Source of the DNA: Flammulina velutipes
Lineage: Eukaryota > Basidiomycota > Agaricomycetes > Agaricales > Physalacriaceae
DNA: 64,000 nucleotides
Assembly (NCBI GenBank): GCA_011800155.1
Contig: CM022369.1
Span: forward strand, 3,038,001 to 3,102,000
Reading direction: 5' to 3'
Made by a program: the position numbers and the translations under genes. Below the pieces are notes generated by a model. It made no database searches, was not told where the DNA came from, and saw only the letters and a program-made list of their open reading frames with translations. Positions 32,308 through 42,769 of the stretch are shown here, piece by piece (within the stretch, counting starts at the first letter, position 1; each line of letters starts with the position of its first letter).

Positions 32308-34951
32308 ATGTCCTCTTCGTATTATACGCCCCGAGGGCCTCGACACAACAATATTACACTTACGGCGCGCCAGTACGAAAAGGTAGCATTTGGTGTCCAT
32401 CCTAAGGCTTTATCTTATCCATCCAGATAGCAGACACTCTCGCCTCTTCGCGACGGACACATCAAACAAACCATGACCGCGACGAGCCTTCATTCATCGC
32501 TGAAACCTCGTTCGTTCGCGCACCACTCAATTCTCGAGTCAGCATGGGCGGAGATACCAAAGGAAAAGGAAAAGAACGCGCAGATCTAGACTTGCGAAAC
32601 GTCCCTCTGGAAATACAGGAGGCGCTGATATTGGAGGATCTGTTGTATGTGCTCATGGTGCGCTCCGGATTTCGACTTTATACGCCTTTTAAAACTCGCA
32701 GGGTATCGAAGGAACGTACATAACGCGTCAAATTGACGAATACTCTTCGCCTCTGCACGGCGCTCGTTACGCCGTGTCTCCAACGCTGGACACCTCCCTG
32801 TACGACCTCGTCCAGCGTATCCTTCCTCTGGGGACATACTACACTGCCATTTCCGAATTCATCGAACAACGCAGCGACCTCGATTTCGGTCTGGTCAACC
32901 ACGCATTGTGCGCGGCGATTCGCGACATGCTCAAAGACTACCAGACGTTGCTCAGCCAACTCGAACACGCATTCGCGTACTCGCCGTCGTTCTCGCTCCA
33001 GAAAATGTGGTTTTATGTTCATCCAACGGTGCACACGCTCAACCTCATCTACCAGTTAGTCCTGGAGCTGGCCGAAGCAGACGCGATCGGCGATGTTGAC
33101 GAAGACGAGGATAAGGACGAGGACGACGAGAGCGATGTGGACCCCGAGGAAGAGGCGCGGAACGAAGCACTGGGCATCATATCCTCCTCCAAGCTAAAAT
33201 CTATCCTCAATCCCGGATCCTCGTCAACCCCGGCACCTCAGATTCCCGTCAAGGGTGGCGAAGTCCTAGCCATCCTCTCATCTCGCACACTCAACATGTC
33301 AGGTGATCCCACCGCGCAGACTCTCTATTCGGCATTACTCAAAGCAGCAGGAGTGCCATACGTGCAGATGCTCCGCACTTGGATGACCACCGGAAAACTG
33401 GTGGATGCGCACGAAGAAGTCATGGTCAAGGAAGCGCGTTTCATCGATCGCGGTATCCTTGAGCAGGATTACACAGACGAGTATTGGGAAAGACGATACA
33501 CGCTGCGCGATGGGAGCGTCGTGGGGAGTGTTGGTGGCGTTGGCGGGGGATCTGGAACCAATGGCGGAGAGATGCGAAGACAGGCTGGAATACCGCCTCC
33601 TCGAGAACTTGGCGGTAAACTACCTGGTGGGGCCTGCATTCCACCCGAAGTGGAGGCGAGCAAGTACAAGATCCTCCTTGCAGGGAAATACCTCAATGTC
33701 ATACGCGAATGCGGTATTGAGAGCCCTCGACAGGCATACCCAGACGTGGACATGGATATGGCTTCGCCCGTTTTCTATTCGTTCATCGAAGACGCTTATA
33801 CCCACGCGAACACGACGCTCCTTACGCTTCTTTTGAAGGACCAGATGCTAATACCTCGACTTCGATCCCTCCGGCGCTTCTTCTTCCTCTCCCATTCTTC
33901 GTTCCTCACACACTTTCTCGATCTATCTCACTCCGAGCTGCGGAAGTCGGCTAAGAGCGCAAGTATAGTGAAGCTACAGAGTCTGCTCGAGCTGGCACTC
34001 GGCGGCGAGGGCGAGTTCAAAGAGGATGTTAAAGTCACCATGGCACGCGATGGTCTATATGAATGGCTGATCAAGGTTGTGGGCGAGAGCGGACAAATCG
34101 GTGCCGGAGAAGATGTCGATGCATCTCAGGGCGTGAAGAAAGACAGCAAAGATGATAAAAAACCTATAATTGGTCTGTATTCGTTAAATTTGTCATTTTC
34201 TCTACCGTATGCTGATTATTTCACACAGCTATCGACGCTCTTGCTTTTGACTACACAGTCAAGTTCCCTCTATCGCTGGTCATTTCTCGCAAGACCGTCC
34301 TGCGGTACCAGCTCCTATTCCGGTTCTTGCTTCACCTCAAGCACGTTGAGCAGTCCCTCGGCGCCATGTGGGTCGAACATATGTCTGCTGTCTGGCGTAC
34401 GCCATGTCCTCCAACCGACGAATTCACCCGTTGGCGCACACGCGTCTTTCTCCTGCGGGCTCGGATGCTCTCGTTCGTGCAGCACATCCTCGCCTTTGCG
34501 GCGTTTGACGTTCTCGAGCCTCACTGGCGCGCGCTGGAAGCCAAGCTCGCCAAAGTCGTCACAGTTGACCAGCTACTGCGGGATCATGTCGATTTCTTGG
34601 ATACTTGCTTGAAGGAATGCATGCTGACGAGCAGCAAGCTATTGAAAGCCTTCTCGCGCCTCATCGTTACGTGCTCGACATTCGCCATGTACACGGCCAT
34701 GTTTACCAAGTCGGCTGCGAATGCAGGGGAGAACAAAGCGAAGCGATGGGATGTGTTTGTCAAGTTTGAGACAAATTTCAATCATTGGTGAGGATCCTTG
34801 ATTTTAAGTCCGTTGTGCGTGATTCTTAGGGTGGTTTAGGTTCAAGATATATCTTGATTGCGTTCAATTTTACGCGTCGAGTGATAATGTGAGCCTGCTG
34901 CCGCTGGTGGTTAGGCTGAACAGCGTCAACAAAGGTGTGGATGGGGTGTAG
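32308..34951 (+). CDS. SPC97: Gamma-tubulin complex component 2 (Spc97/GCP2/Alp4)
   Basis: The ATG at 32308 (MSSSYYTPRGPRHNNITL) begins a small exon. The second exon encodes DLDLRNVPLEIQEALILEDL and splices to GIEGTYITRQIDEYSSPLHG, then the long central exon. GRIP1 motif features are LVQRILPLGTYYTAISEFIE, AYSPSFSLQKMWFYVHP and SALLKAAGVPYVQMLRTWMT. A poorly conserved acidic insert (DEDEDKDEDDESDVDPEEEA) follows at about residue 215. The GRIP2 part has KYLNVIRECGIESP, HFLDLSHSELRKSAK, IDALAFDYTVKFPLSLVISR and RMLSFVQHILAFAAFDVLEP, ending WFKIYLDCVQFY in a last exon after a short intron. Roughly 830 residues. It forms, with GCP3/Spc98, the gamma-tubulin small complex at spindle pole bodies. The family is certain. 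Confidence 0.93.
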
Positions 34952-35912
34952 TTAGGGTTAGGGATGTGTGTAAATGTTATCTACTTATTTGATATGGTCT
35001 AGCGCTGTCATGTCCATGTGTGAAAACTGCTGATGCATATATGCTTGTTGGGAATGATGACGAACTTAGGCGATAAATAGTAAGTTTGTGTGGCGTAATA
35101 CAATGCATGCAACACACCTGACAATGCCGTTGACTCGAAACTGGTGTGTCGCAAGGTTGATATGCCGATTATGACCCATTATCATGTTTTGACACCTTCA
35201 TTCAGCGACTCGCAAGAATAGAATCTGCGTCCCTCAAAGACCTCAAAGAGGAACTGCCATCGGCCCAATTTGCGCGATACCCGTGCAGACCTCCAAAGTC
35301 ATGCACCTGGGCCGTCGACGACGTCCGACGTATAGTCGATTAAGAAAACAGAAGGAAGCGACAAGGTGAAAGAAAGAAGGGCGAGAATGAGTAAGGAGAA
35401 GGAAGAGAGGAAGAAAGAAAGGAACAGGAAAAGAGAAACGAATGATGAGCGAGAAAGAGAGAAAGCGGGAAATAGCAACCAGGAGAACGAGAGAAAAAAA
35501 GGGAGAGCAATGGAGAGATAGTAACGAGGAAAGAGACAGAAGGAAAGCGAGGGATAAAAAGACGAATAGATGAATAATAAGTAACACAAGAATAGGAATC
35601 GAGAGATAGTAGAGAAGGAAATTGAGCGAGAAATAGAAGAAAGGAACAGACGAGCCAGAGATAGCCACAACAAGTCAAAGAACCAGCCATAGATCCAGAG
35701 TTAGAGTCGTCGAAGTCACACAGAAAAAAGAGTTTGTCGCCAAGAACGCCGTCGATAGAATATGTTGCCGCCCAAGAAGTCGAGGTCCAAAGTCGTTTCC
35801 TAAAAGGAGTGGAAAGTCGTCAGCGAATGAAATGACTCGGGAAAAGAAAGAGAAAACTGGAACAGTGCCACCGTCGTCGCCATTGTCATCGCCGCATCCA
35901 GAAAAGAGAAAC
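34952..35912. repeat. Intergenic stretch with a 350-bp polypurine tract
   Basis: 34952-35330 holds no gene. From about 35340 to 35700 the plus strand is almost all A and G (GAAAGAAAGAAGG-type text) with very few pyrimidines. This explains the long minus-strand frames rich in Ser, Phe and Leu, which I do not accept as genes. 35700-35912 has nothing clear. Confidence 0.6.
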
Positions 35913-36386
35913 CTATGAGAGCTCATCAACAAAGGTCTTCAACCGAGAAGCGTACGATGCAAAGAAAGAATTCCGAGAAAGAGGGCCAGCCTCCATATCA
36001 GCCTCCATATCCTTCATATCCTCCACGAACTCCATCGCATCCCAGTCATACGGCGTCTCGGGCCTCCTACCTTCCAAACAGTCAATAGTAATAGCCACCT
36101 GCCTCTGCCTGCGAGCAGAAACAGGGGCTACGACATCGACCGTCGCACACTCGACCACAACCTCGACCGTCTGCGCCATCTGTGCAACGAACACTGCAGT
36201 TAGGATTGGCACAGAACGGTGAGCCCCGACGTCGCGGATGTTAGCGCCAGGGGGTAATTTTATAGATGGATCTTGTCGCCGACTACGAATCTTCTGAATC
36301 TTCTTCGCTTTGAGGCCGCGCAGCGTTCCTTTGCGTTTTATAGAGGTTTGGTTGGTACGATCCTGGAAAACTGTGGTGGAAGGCAT
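35913..36386 (-). CDS. Hypothetical protein with basic N-terminus
   Basis: Single-exon frame of 157 codons from the ATG at 36386. Residues 8-45 are strongly basic (IKRKGTLRGLKAKKIQKIRS), NLS-like. A short beta-rich block with TVEVVVECATVDVVAPVSAR and VAITIDCLEGRRPETPYDWD follows, then a Met/Glu-rich helix (MEFVEDMKDMEADMEAG) and a polar end. I recognise no family. The overlap with the polypurine tract is minimal. Support is codon continuity and the non-random domain pattern only. Confidence 0.45.
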   Translation of the reverse strand: MPSTTVFQDRTNQTSIKRKGTLRGLKAKKIQKIRSRRQDPSIKLPPGANIRDVGAHRSVPILTAVFVAQMAQTVEVVVECATVDVVAPVSARRQRQVAITIDCLEGRRPETPYDWDAMEFVEDMKDMEADMEAGPLSRNSFFASYASRLKTFVDELS

Positions 36387-36752
36387 TTTAGGGGTGCTAT
36401 GAGAATGGTGGGGGAAAGGAAGGAGCAATGCGGGGAAGCTGAGTCTATAAACAGAAATTGGTTCCGTTCACCGGTACCGCCACATTGGTCTAAATATAGA
36501 AACCAGTCATACAAGGTCTCCAGGCTGGCGACGACCTGTCGGAATTGAACTGGCAACTTATGTGGATGGATGCGCTTGACTTATCCCCTTGTCACCGGAT
36601 CCTATGTCCTGTGGCGTTGATGAAAGCCGATTGCAGGAAATACATCGTCTTGTCAATGGTATAACCGCTATAGAATGAGCCATAGCATGCGCACAAAAAA
36701 ACATCAGTAGTTCTAGCGTACATAATCTTGATCCCAGGATACGCACTTTCGG
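36387..36752. other. Spacer, nothing recognisable
   Basis: Upstream of the basic hypothetical gene and downstream of the F-box gene. A GAATTGAACTGG stretch at 36542 resembles part of a tRNA T arm but does not fold as one. Two TGTGGCG-type words occur at about 36478 and 36609. Confidence 0.35.
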
Positions 36753-38396
36753 TCAGACAGCAATTATATCATTATGTATTCGAGTTCGATGAATTAAATA
36801 ATCACGAAGCCTCTTGGTTTCTTCCAGCATATCATCTTGACACATACTCCATTCCACGTCAATCCCCCGGTCCTGCAGCTCCTGCAGATATGACGACAAC
36901 GCTGAGGTCGCGTAATCCACCATAACCATCCCTTTGACATCTCGCTCTAATCTCAGCCTCTTCAGTGTGCCCCCACTCTCCACATCACAGCGCGAACGCA
37001 ACATATCCTCAAGATGATTCCTAACGAAAAGCATGTCCCTTTCCGTGTTTGTCTCGATCTCCAACTCTGCGAGGTTGGGGAAGATGGTTTGGGTGGTATC
37101 ACGGATGGTGAGCGCTTCAAGAACGGGGATTGTCTCGTCGGACATGGAAGGAAGATACACCCTCAAGCGTGCGAGCGTGCGCTCACAGCTCCGAAAGGCC
37201 TTCATAAGTTGGCAAAGGGACACAGCGTAGTTAGCGCTACCTAGTTCGAGAACATGGATAGGGCAACATGAACGTTGTATGAAAGCCTCGAGATGCATGT
37301 AGCGGATATCATCAACAGAACCGCGAGCGCAGTCAACCGGATGCGTAAACCGCCAATCATCGAGCGTGGGCATGATAAATTCCTCAAGGAGAGGAAAGGT
37401 CAGAGAAACGAGAACGAGGGAAATGGCGCATTCGTTTAGTTTGAGGACACGAAGGGTGTTGTGGATGATGGGTGGTACTACGCCCTGCGCTTGGGAGCGA
37501 TTGGAGTCGAGGTGGGTGATATAAAGGGAAGTCAAATTGCTTGCTCTGCTTAGGAATTTGACGAGAGCTTTAGGAGACCTGAAGGGTCCGATGTAGATGG
37601 TTAGGTGAGTCCATTTTGAGATGAAGGTAGCATTTGAGAGAGTCGTCCTGAGTGACCGTAGGCTGGGAACATGGATGGGTGACTTTGTGCTCTGCCTGAA
37701 TCTGCTGATGAACATGGTGTCCAGTGATTCCAATGTGTTTAGATGGGTATGCGCGAGCTTGGCGCCAAAGTCAAAGGCAGGGAGCTCAGAGCTCCCGTCG
37801 AACAGCTCTGGAGTTTGACCCACGCACTCAAAGCTGCGCCACCGAGAGGCGTAGCTGCACAAGGCCCGGAAATTTTCGTCGAGATATTGAACGTGTTCGA
37901 CATTAGTGGGTACAACGGCATTGAGGTCGAGGACAATATCTAGTGGACGTGGATGAGATTGGACGAGGCACAATTCAATGAGCTCTTTTTTGACTGCGGG
38001 GCTGTATCTTGGGTCGAGACGCGATTTCGTACGGTCGCCATGCCAGTGGAATGAAACCTGAATGACAATGTGGGACCATAAAGACGGGAAAGAACGCGAT
38101 ACGGAACGCCATTGTTGGCAGACGCGACCGATAACAATCCTGCTTGACTGCCACTGCAAGATTTCACCCTCGTTTGCAAGATGGAATATGCAAAGGAGGA
38201 GTTCGCGAGGAAGGCGACGGATGGGGGAAAGTAGAGCACTGCAATATTGGAGTTCCACCTGTTTGAGGGCAAGTTGGTCCTGCAAGTCTGCAATGTGGTG
38301 CGATATAGACTGATGCAAAGAACGAAGGGAAGGGAGCGTATCTGGAATGTGTCCAGTTCGCAGAGTATGGAGCTGGACCTCACTGAATTTAAGCAT
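36753..38396 (-). CDS. F-box protein with leucine-rich C-terminus
   Basis: Single exon, 547 codons, ATG at 38396. A short coiled coil (HQSISHHIADLQDQLALKQV) precedes the F-box at about residues 55-100 (LSPIRRLPRELLLCIFHLAN, then VCQQWRSVSRSFPSLWSHIV). The rest is a loose leucine-rich pattern (LRSLRTTLSNATFISKWTHL, ASNLTSLYITHLDSN, LRVLKLNECAIS, FPNLAELEIET). This is the typical single-exon F-box layout of Agaricomycetes, where the family is very large. By family it would be a substrate adaptor of an SCF ubiquitin ligase; the substrate is unknown. The 5' flank carries a repeat shared with the upstream side of the H3-tail-like gene 2. Confidence 0.85.
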   Translation of the reverse strand: MLKFSEVQLHTLRTGHIPDTLPSLRSLHQSISHHIADLQDQLALKQVELQYCSALLSPIRRLPRELLLCIFHLANEGEILQWQSSRIVIGRVCQQWRSVSRSFPSLWSHIVIQVSFHWHGDRTKSRLDPRYSPAVKKELIELCLVQSHPRPLDIVLDLNAVVPTNVEHVQYLDENFRALCSYASRWRSFECVGQTPELFDGSSELPAFDFGAKLAHTHLNTLESLDTMFISRFRQSTKSPIHVPSLRSLRTTLSNATFISKWTHLTIYIGPFRSPKALVKFLSRASNLTSLYITHLDSNRSQAQGVVPPIIHNTLRVLKLNECAISLVLVSLTFPLLEEFIMPTLDDWRFTHPVDCARGSVDDIRYMHLEAFIQRSCCPIHVLELGSANYAVSLCQLMKAFRSCERTLARLRVYLPSMSDETIPVLEALTIRDTTQTIFPNLAELEIETNTERDMLFVRNHLEDMLRSRCDVESGGTLKRLRLERDVKGMVMVDYATSALSSYLQELQDRGIDVEWSMCQDDMLEETKRLRDYLIHRTRIHNDIIAV

Positions 38397-38477
38397 GACT
38401 CTGGATATACGCTCAACAACAAGCTAGTAGTGGACAGAAACAACGAAAGTTTTTGTCAACCCTGATCAACAACCCTC

Positions 38478-38606
38478 ATGTGACCGTAAAAGAGCGTGGG
38501 AAAATTATTAGTACGCCACATACTCTTTTATAAGTTGTTCTCTTACTATACAGTAGTACACATCTCAAGTAATATCACGCTCATTGGGACCTATATATTG
38601 ACATAC
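38478..38606 (+). repeat. Left direct repeat flanking H3-tail-like gene 2
   Basis: Begins ATGTGACCGTAAAAGAGC, contains GTACGCCACATACT, a TATA-like TTTTATAAG, AGTAGTACACAT and ends ATTGGGACCTATATATTGAC. Each block recurs in order at 39765-39893. Confidence 0.65.
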
Positions 38607-38699
38607 TCAAGGCCATCCGCTTTCACCTCAATCTTCGGTTACACATCCTCTTTGCTTATCCGCGCCAATATGATTCCCAGTCGTCGGAGTTGCAGTTGC

Positions 38700-39684
38700 C
38701 TACTTCTGATCAATAGTCATTAACAGTTGTGTGCGCCATGGGATAGAGAAACTTACCTTGACTCTCTTCGGTGGACGCCCACCTGTCGACTTCCTCGCCG
38801 TTTGTCTGACCCGTTTTCCCTGGCCTGAGCTGGCATCGGGTAGTTCACCCTCAGGCTCAACGTCTACTTCCTCTTCATCATCAGGCTCCACGTCTACGTC
38901 CTCTTCATCCTCAGGCACATCTTCAACACCCTCTTCATCTTCCGCCGAAGACTCCCCCCCCTGCCCTTCCTCGACCTGCTCCTCCGTCAACCCCATCCCC
39001 AACCTCCACTTTTCAGCCTCCGTCAACCCCTGGTTCTCCACCTTCGAACTCAAATGCTTCTTCCCAATAACCGTAACCGTCTGCGAATCATGACCCCCCT
39101 CCCTCCCACACCACAGATCCACAATAAGGAACGGATGCCCTGTATCATCCACCACATTCGCCACACCGAAATCGTGCCCTCCCTCGTCGAAGCACTCGTC
39201 GTTGTACTTCTCCCATTCCCAGTTTTCGTCGGTCGTCCACTTGGCGTGTGTGTACTCCGAAGTGGGGGTATGGGGCCATTTGCCGGTGGGTGTGGCGCCG
39301 TCGAAGGAACCGATGTAGGAGTACATACTGTTTTTCCAGGCTAGTTTTCCTTGGATCGTATCGGCGGTCTTGTCCGCCTTTTTTGTGCCTCGGGGAAAGG
39401 ACAGTTGGAAGTATCCTAGGCCCTTCTTGAACTTGCGATGAGATGGATCGTAGCTAGTCACATTTTCGCTTAGGCGGTCGAATTGGGGGTCCACAACTTC
39501 TACGACCCAGTGGTAGAAACCAGCAAGGGATGCAATGTCCGTAAACGGCTCAGAGCGCGGTTCCTACAGTAAAACAGCAGATAAATATCAATGCCCCGAG
39601 GAAAAGATAAGTGCATACCACCGCATAAACAACTTTCCCTTCACTCTCGTCGAAGTATTTTGGATAGAGGTCATCCACGTCCAT
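38700..39684 (-). CDS. H3-tail-like/AT-hook-like protein, copy 2
   Basis: Exon 1 (39619-39684) gives MDVDDLYPKYFDESEGKVVY; exon 2 runs 38757-39563; a final AAG-TAG (38700-38705) follows a 51-bp intron. About 292 residues. The globular region parallels copy 1: SLAGFYHWVVEVVDPQFDRL, LSFPRGTK, YIGSFDGATPTGKW, WTTDENWEWEKYNDE, HPFLIVDLWCGREG and NQGLTEAEKWRLGMGLTEEQ. A long Asp/Glu tail follows, then GKRVRQTARKSTGGRPPKRV. QTARKSTGG equals residues 5-13 of histone H3, with the Lys9 position kept, and GRPPKR resembles an AT-hook core. The intron is in frame with no stop, so retention adds about 17 residues. The domain is unknown to me; nuclear localisation and chromatin association are inferences. 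Confidence 0.72.
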
Positions 39685-39764
39685 TCTGTCTGAAGCTTGA
39701 AAGTCGTTGACGTCGTCGTTGCATTTCAAACAGTCTCTGATTGCAGATCAACATGCTCTTCATA

Positions 39765-39893
39765 ATGTGACCGTGAGAGCACTGGGCAGTGGTGTCATTG
39801 TACGCCACATATCTTTTTAAATCCGCACTATAGTACACATTACACATGTAACTAACACCAATTCTACTAATTGGGCCCTATAAATTGATATAA
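39765..39893 (+). repeat. Right direct repeat flanking H3-tail-like gene 2
   Basis: Reads ATGTGACCGTGAGAGC, GTACGCCACATATC, TTTTTAAATCC, ACTATAGTACACAT and ATTGGGCCCTATAAATTGAT in the same order as 38478-38606. It serves as the upstream region of the gene and overlaps the 3' end of the TMEM135-like gene. Confidence 0.65.
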
Positions 39894-42063
39894 TATCCTC
39901 CTAACAAGTCCAGAAAGATGATGAGGATCATTCTGGTAAGTGCTCATAACCATAGCCATCCCCAAAGCCGTCAACAATGCCTCTCCAGGCTTCCCAGCCC
40001 GGAATCCGCCCACCTTACCCGTCATGATGTTCCACAAGCTCTCCAACGCCTTGGGAAGGACATACATTGCCAGCTCCGCTCTCCGCTTCTTCTCCTCCGC
40101 GAACATCGACAGCCCCGTCGCCACTCCAGGTAACCAATAGGCCGCCTTGGAGATGAAGAGAAAGTCAACGAGGCTCTGCGGGAGCTTCAACCACGAGGTC
40201 ACAGGGAGCGTGGTGAAGAATTCATGCAAGTTGCTGCGCGCGCAAATGGATGCTACATGGACGCGTCAGTCACTTCTGGGGATATACGCCGTAAATTCAC
40301 GTACATTGGTAGATCGTAACAAAGACACCGAGGAAAGTGCAGCTCTTTATTGTGCCCAGGAGTGCCTTTAGAAGCACACCAGACGGGTTCCGCATGAAGG
40401 CTGTCGTTCGGAAGAGTATGGGAGGGAGGAAATGGAGGGCGCCATAAACTGGAAGCATAAATCGAGCCACGTCAAGGAAGCGCGCTATGGGCACCTGCGT
40501 GAGGCAATACGTCTGCCCAGGATGGAGAGCCGCACACGGGCAGTGGCCGCTGGGTAGGTATCTCGTCGCATCGGCGCTATGGAGGAAGAAATCTTGTTTC
40601 CGTAGCAGGAGAGCTTCAGCATTCTGGGGGGATACTTTCCATTTCTAAGGTAGCATGAGCGCAATGAGAGGAGAGGGACAAGACAGTAACGTACAGGGTT
40701 AGTTAGGATCTTATCCAAGTCAGCTGTATCAAAGGTATGGTTATGCAAAAGCTCGTGGTTCATCTTGATGGCTTCTGGTGGCACCTGGGAAGCTCTCACA
40801 ATCCTGGAAGCATGTCAGAGACACCTATTGGAATAAAAATGTCTTACCAGGCGCGATAGCCTGCAGGTAAACTATCCGGTCTTACGAAAGAGGAGTAAAG
40901 GACCTGGGCAGATCTATAACAGAGTTAGCATCTATCAATCGAAAGGAAAAGGTACGATTTACACTAGTGAGAAGAGTATAATGTCTCCATGAGGAATTTT
41001 TATATTCCTACGCGTAGTAAACGCGTTGAACGACCCTTGGAGGCCACTGTGCAACTGGTCAGTAAGGTGGGGCTATGTGGATGGAAACTGATCTATCGTA
41101 CCGGACAAACATCTGCTGGCCGATGGTTATTCGACGTCCGCGTTTCTCAAACAGTATGCCGAGGCCACCAGCTAGGGCACCGGCCAAGGCAGCGTGCCAT
41201 CGTCGCGTCTTCTTTCGGACGATGACCTGTTGTGCGTGGACACTGAGTGAGAGCCGGGCGGAGCGACGACGCTGTCCGTTGGCAAGGGACACATCCAAGG
41301 TAGTGTGCTCGGGGCCGTCACACTCTGCATCATCGATAGCCTCGTCGGGGTTATGCCTCGGGTCGGTGGGAAAGAGTAGGGGAAGAGCATTGATGAGAAA
41401 CTTGTATACAGAGGTGAACGTTCCTAGATAAATTTAGTGACAGCAACAAGGTTTGGGGGGAGCACACACCTAACATAGCAGCGAATCTCCATGTATCTGA
41501 GCCAAAGATGGCACGACCGAGTATAGCAAGGCGCTGCTTCCTGCGCGGGAAAGGTAAGCTTCGTGATGAATGGATAATCGAAAACGCACTTTGGAACGCG
41601 GCGGATACGCATGAAAGTAAGGATAAGGTTGAAGGCAGCACGTATGTTGAAGGCTAGTGTTGCCGCTCCTGTGACCGTCGATCAGCACTCCACACCCCAC
41701 GGGGAACGACGATAACTACTCACTGAGTCCACCGGTGGCTGCATGCCTCAAACAGGCCTCGATATCGGGCAGCTCGACGACTGGCTCCCCACGAACGCGC
41801 CATACCATCTTCCTGGCCTCCTTGAGGCGCTCCTGGTGGTTGGCCAGCGCCACCAAGTTCTCGAAAGACGCCATGGCCCTTCTGGGGGTGAAATACATCG
41901 CACTTGAGGGCGTCGGGGGCTGCGACGGGGTCGTCATCGCCGAGCGAGGCGGTATGCTGATGTGGCGAGGATGTGGGGGAGACTCGTTCTCTGACTCTGG
42001 TGGGGTGTCGCACGGCGTCAACGGGTGCATGCTGTGGCCATGAGCAGCTCTATTTGGAGCCAT
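39867..42063 (-). CDS. TMEM135-like integral membrane protein
   Basis: At least seven exons from the ATG at 42063 (MAPNRAAHGHSMHPLTPCDT). A disordered Ser/Pro N-terminus of about 80 residues precedes ENLVALANHQERLKEARKMV. Membrane-associated blocks follow: ATLAFNIRAAFNLILTFMRI, KQRLAILGRAIFGSDTWRFA, AMLGTFTSVYKFL, WHAALAGALAGGLGILFEKR (a Tim17-like glycine-rich helix), LQGSFNAFTTR, LDVARFMLPVYGALHFLPPI and SWLKLPQSLVDFLFISKAAY. The C-terminal signature is FAEEKKRRAELAMYVLPKAL with a last helix GLVRRILYQFIG. This is the TMEM135/fungal Tim17-related layout. TMEM135 proteins act on mitochondria and peroxisomes; the fungal role is not settled. Roughly 600 residues. Confidence 0.83.
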
Positions 42064-42246
42064 GCCAGCCGTCGAAGAGGAAACGAGTTAAAAGGCAAGA
42101 AGAATGGGGCAGGGTCATAAAATACTCTGTTCGTCAGGATGATGGGGGTTCATGTGAAAGAGGCAATCCGGCTGTTATTTAAATTCACATCCTTACCTTT
42201 TTCTATGCTTTACTCAATCGGAACCTTCGAAGAAATCTACTCACTA

Positions 42247-42554
42247 CTATTCCACGCGAAACTCGCCTTCGCGAACCCATTCCGCAACAGTGAAAAGGCG
42301 ACAATCATCTCGGACTGAGCTAGATCGCTACACTTTCCCATCCCGATATAGACCGTGATCCAAAACGGACCATACGTGGACGCCTTCCTGGTCGCATTCG
42401 AGGCCTCATCTAGTAAAATGTCTCGTCGGGACCAGGAAACATAGAGCTCGACACCCTCAGAACGCCAAATCCGTATGTCCGATTCGCCCGTGGTTGGAGA
42501 CCACCGACACCCGAGCAAAACTGACAATTGACAGCCCCCTCTCATCGCCTTCAT
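42247..42554 (-). CDS. Possible small gene, unrecognised
   Basis: Frame from the ATG at 42554 reads MKAMRGGCQLSVLLGCRWSP, VELYVSWSRRDILLDEASNA and YGPFWITVYIGMG, then reaches a good donor (GTGAGTAG at about 42247). A downstream exon could exist, but I cannot identify one. Third-position usage is gene-like. No family is recognised. It starts divergent from the class-V aminotransferase gene, 215 bp away. Confidence 0.28.
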
Positions 42555-42769
42555 TTACTCACGCGATTTTCAGCTCCCAATCTGGCTATAATTTCTAGCC
42601 CAATAATAATAGAGCTACACGGTTCTCTCCGAGTCGAAGAAGCAACACCAAAACAGTGTGGCGCAACGATCAATACGAAGCATTCTGCCGGCAGGCATGA
42701 TAACAACATATCATTGCGAATGACGATAACCTTGAATCCGATTATCATCTATTCACTTCATCTCTAAGA

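Noticed and set aside
34948..34963. GTTAGGGTTAGGG, telomere-like repeat
   Set aside because: Only two units, right at the SPC97 stop codon; consistent with chance and not an interstitial telomere tract.
35243..35690. Overlapping minus-strand frames rich in Ser, Phe and Leu
   Set aside because: They are translations of the polypurine tract; composition explains the lack of stops and no domain is visible.
36535..36565. tRNA-like T-arm text (GAATTGAACTGG) in a spacer
   Set aside because: The five-base stems on either side of the loop do not pair in either orientation and no A-box or anticodon arm lies at the right distance.
38466..39893. H3-tail-like gene 2 as cargo of a transposon or LTR element
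   Set aside because: The flanking repeats are direct, lack TG...CA ends and a target-site duplication, and equal the gene's own promoter; tandem duplication explains them better.
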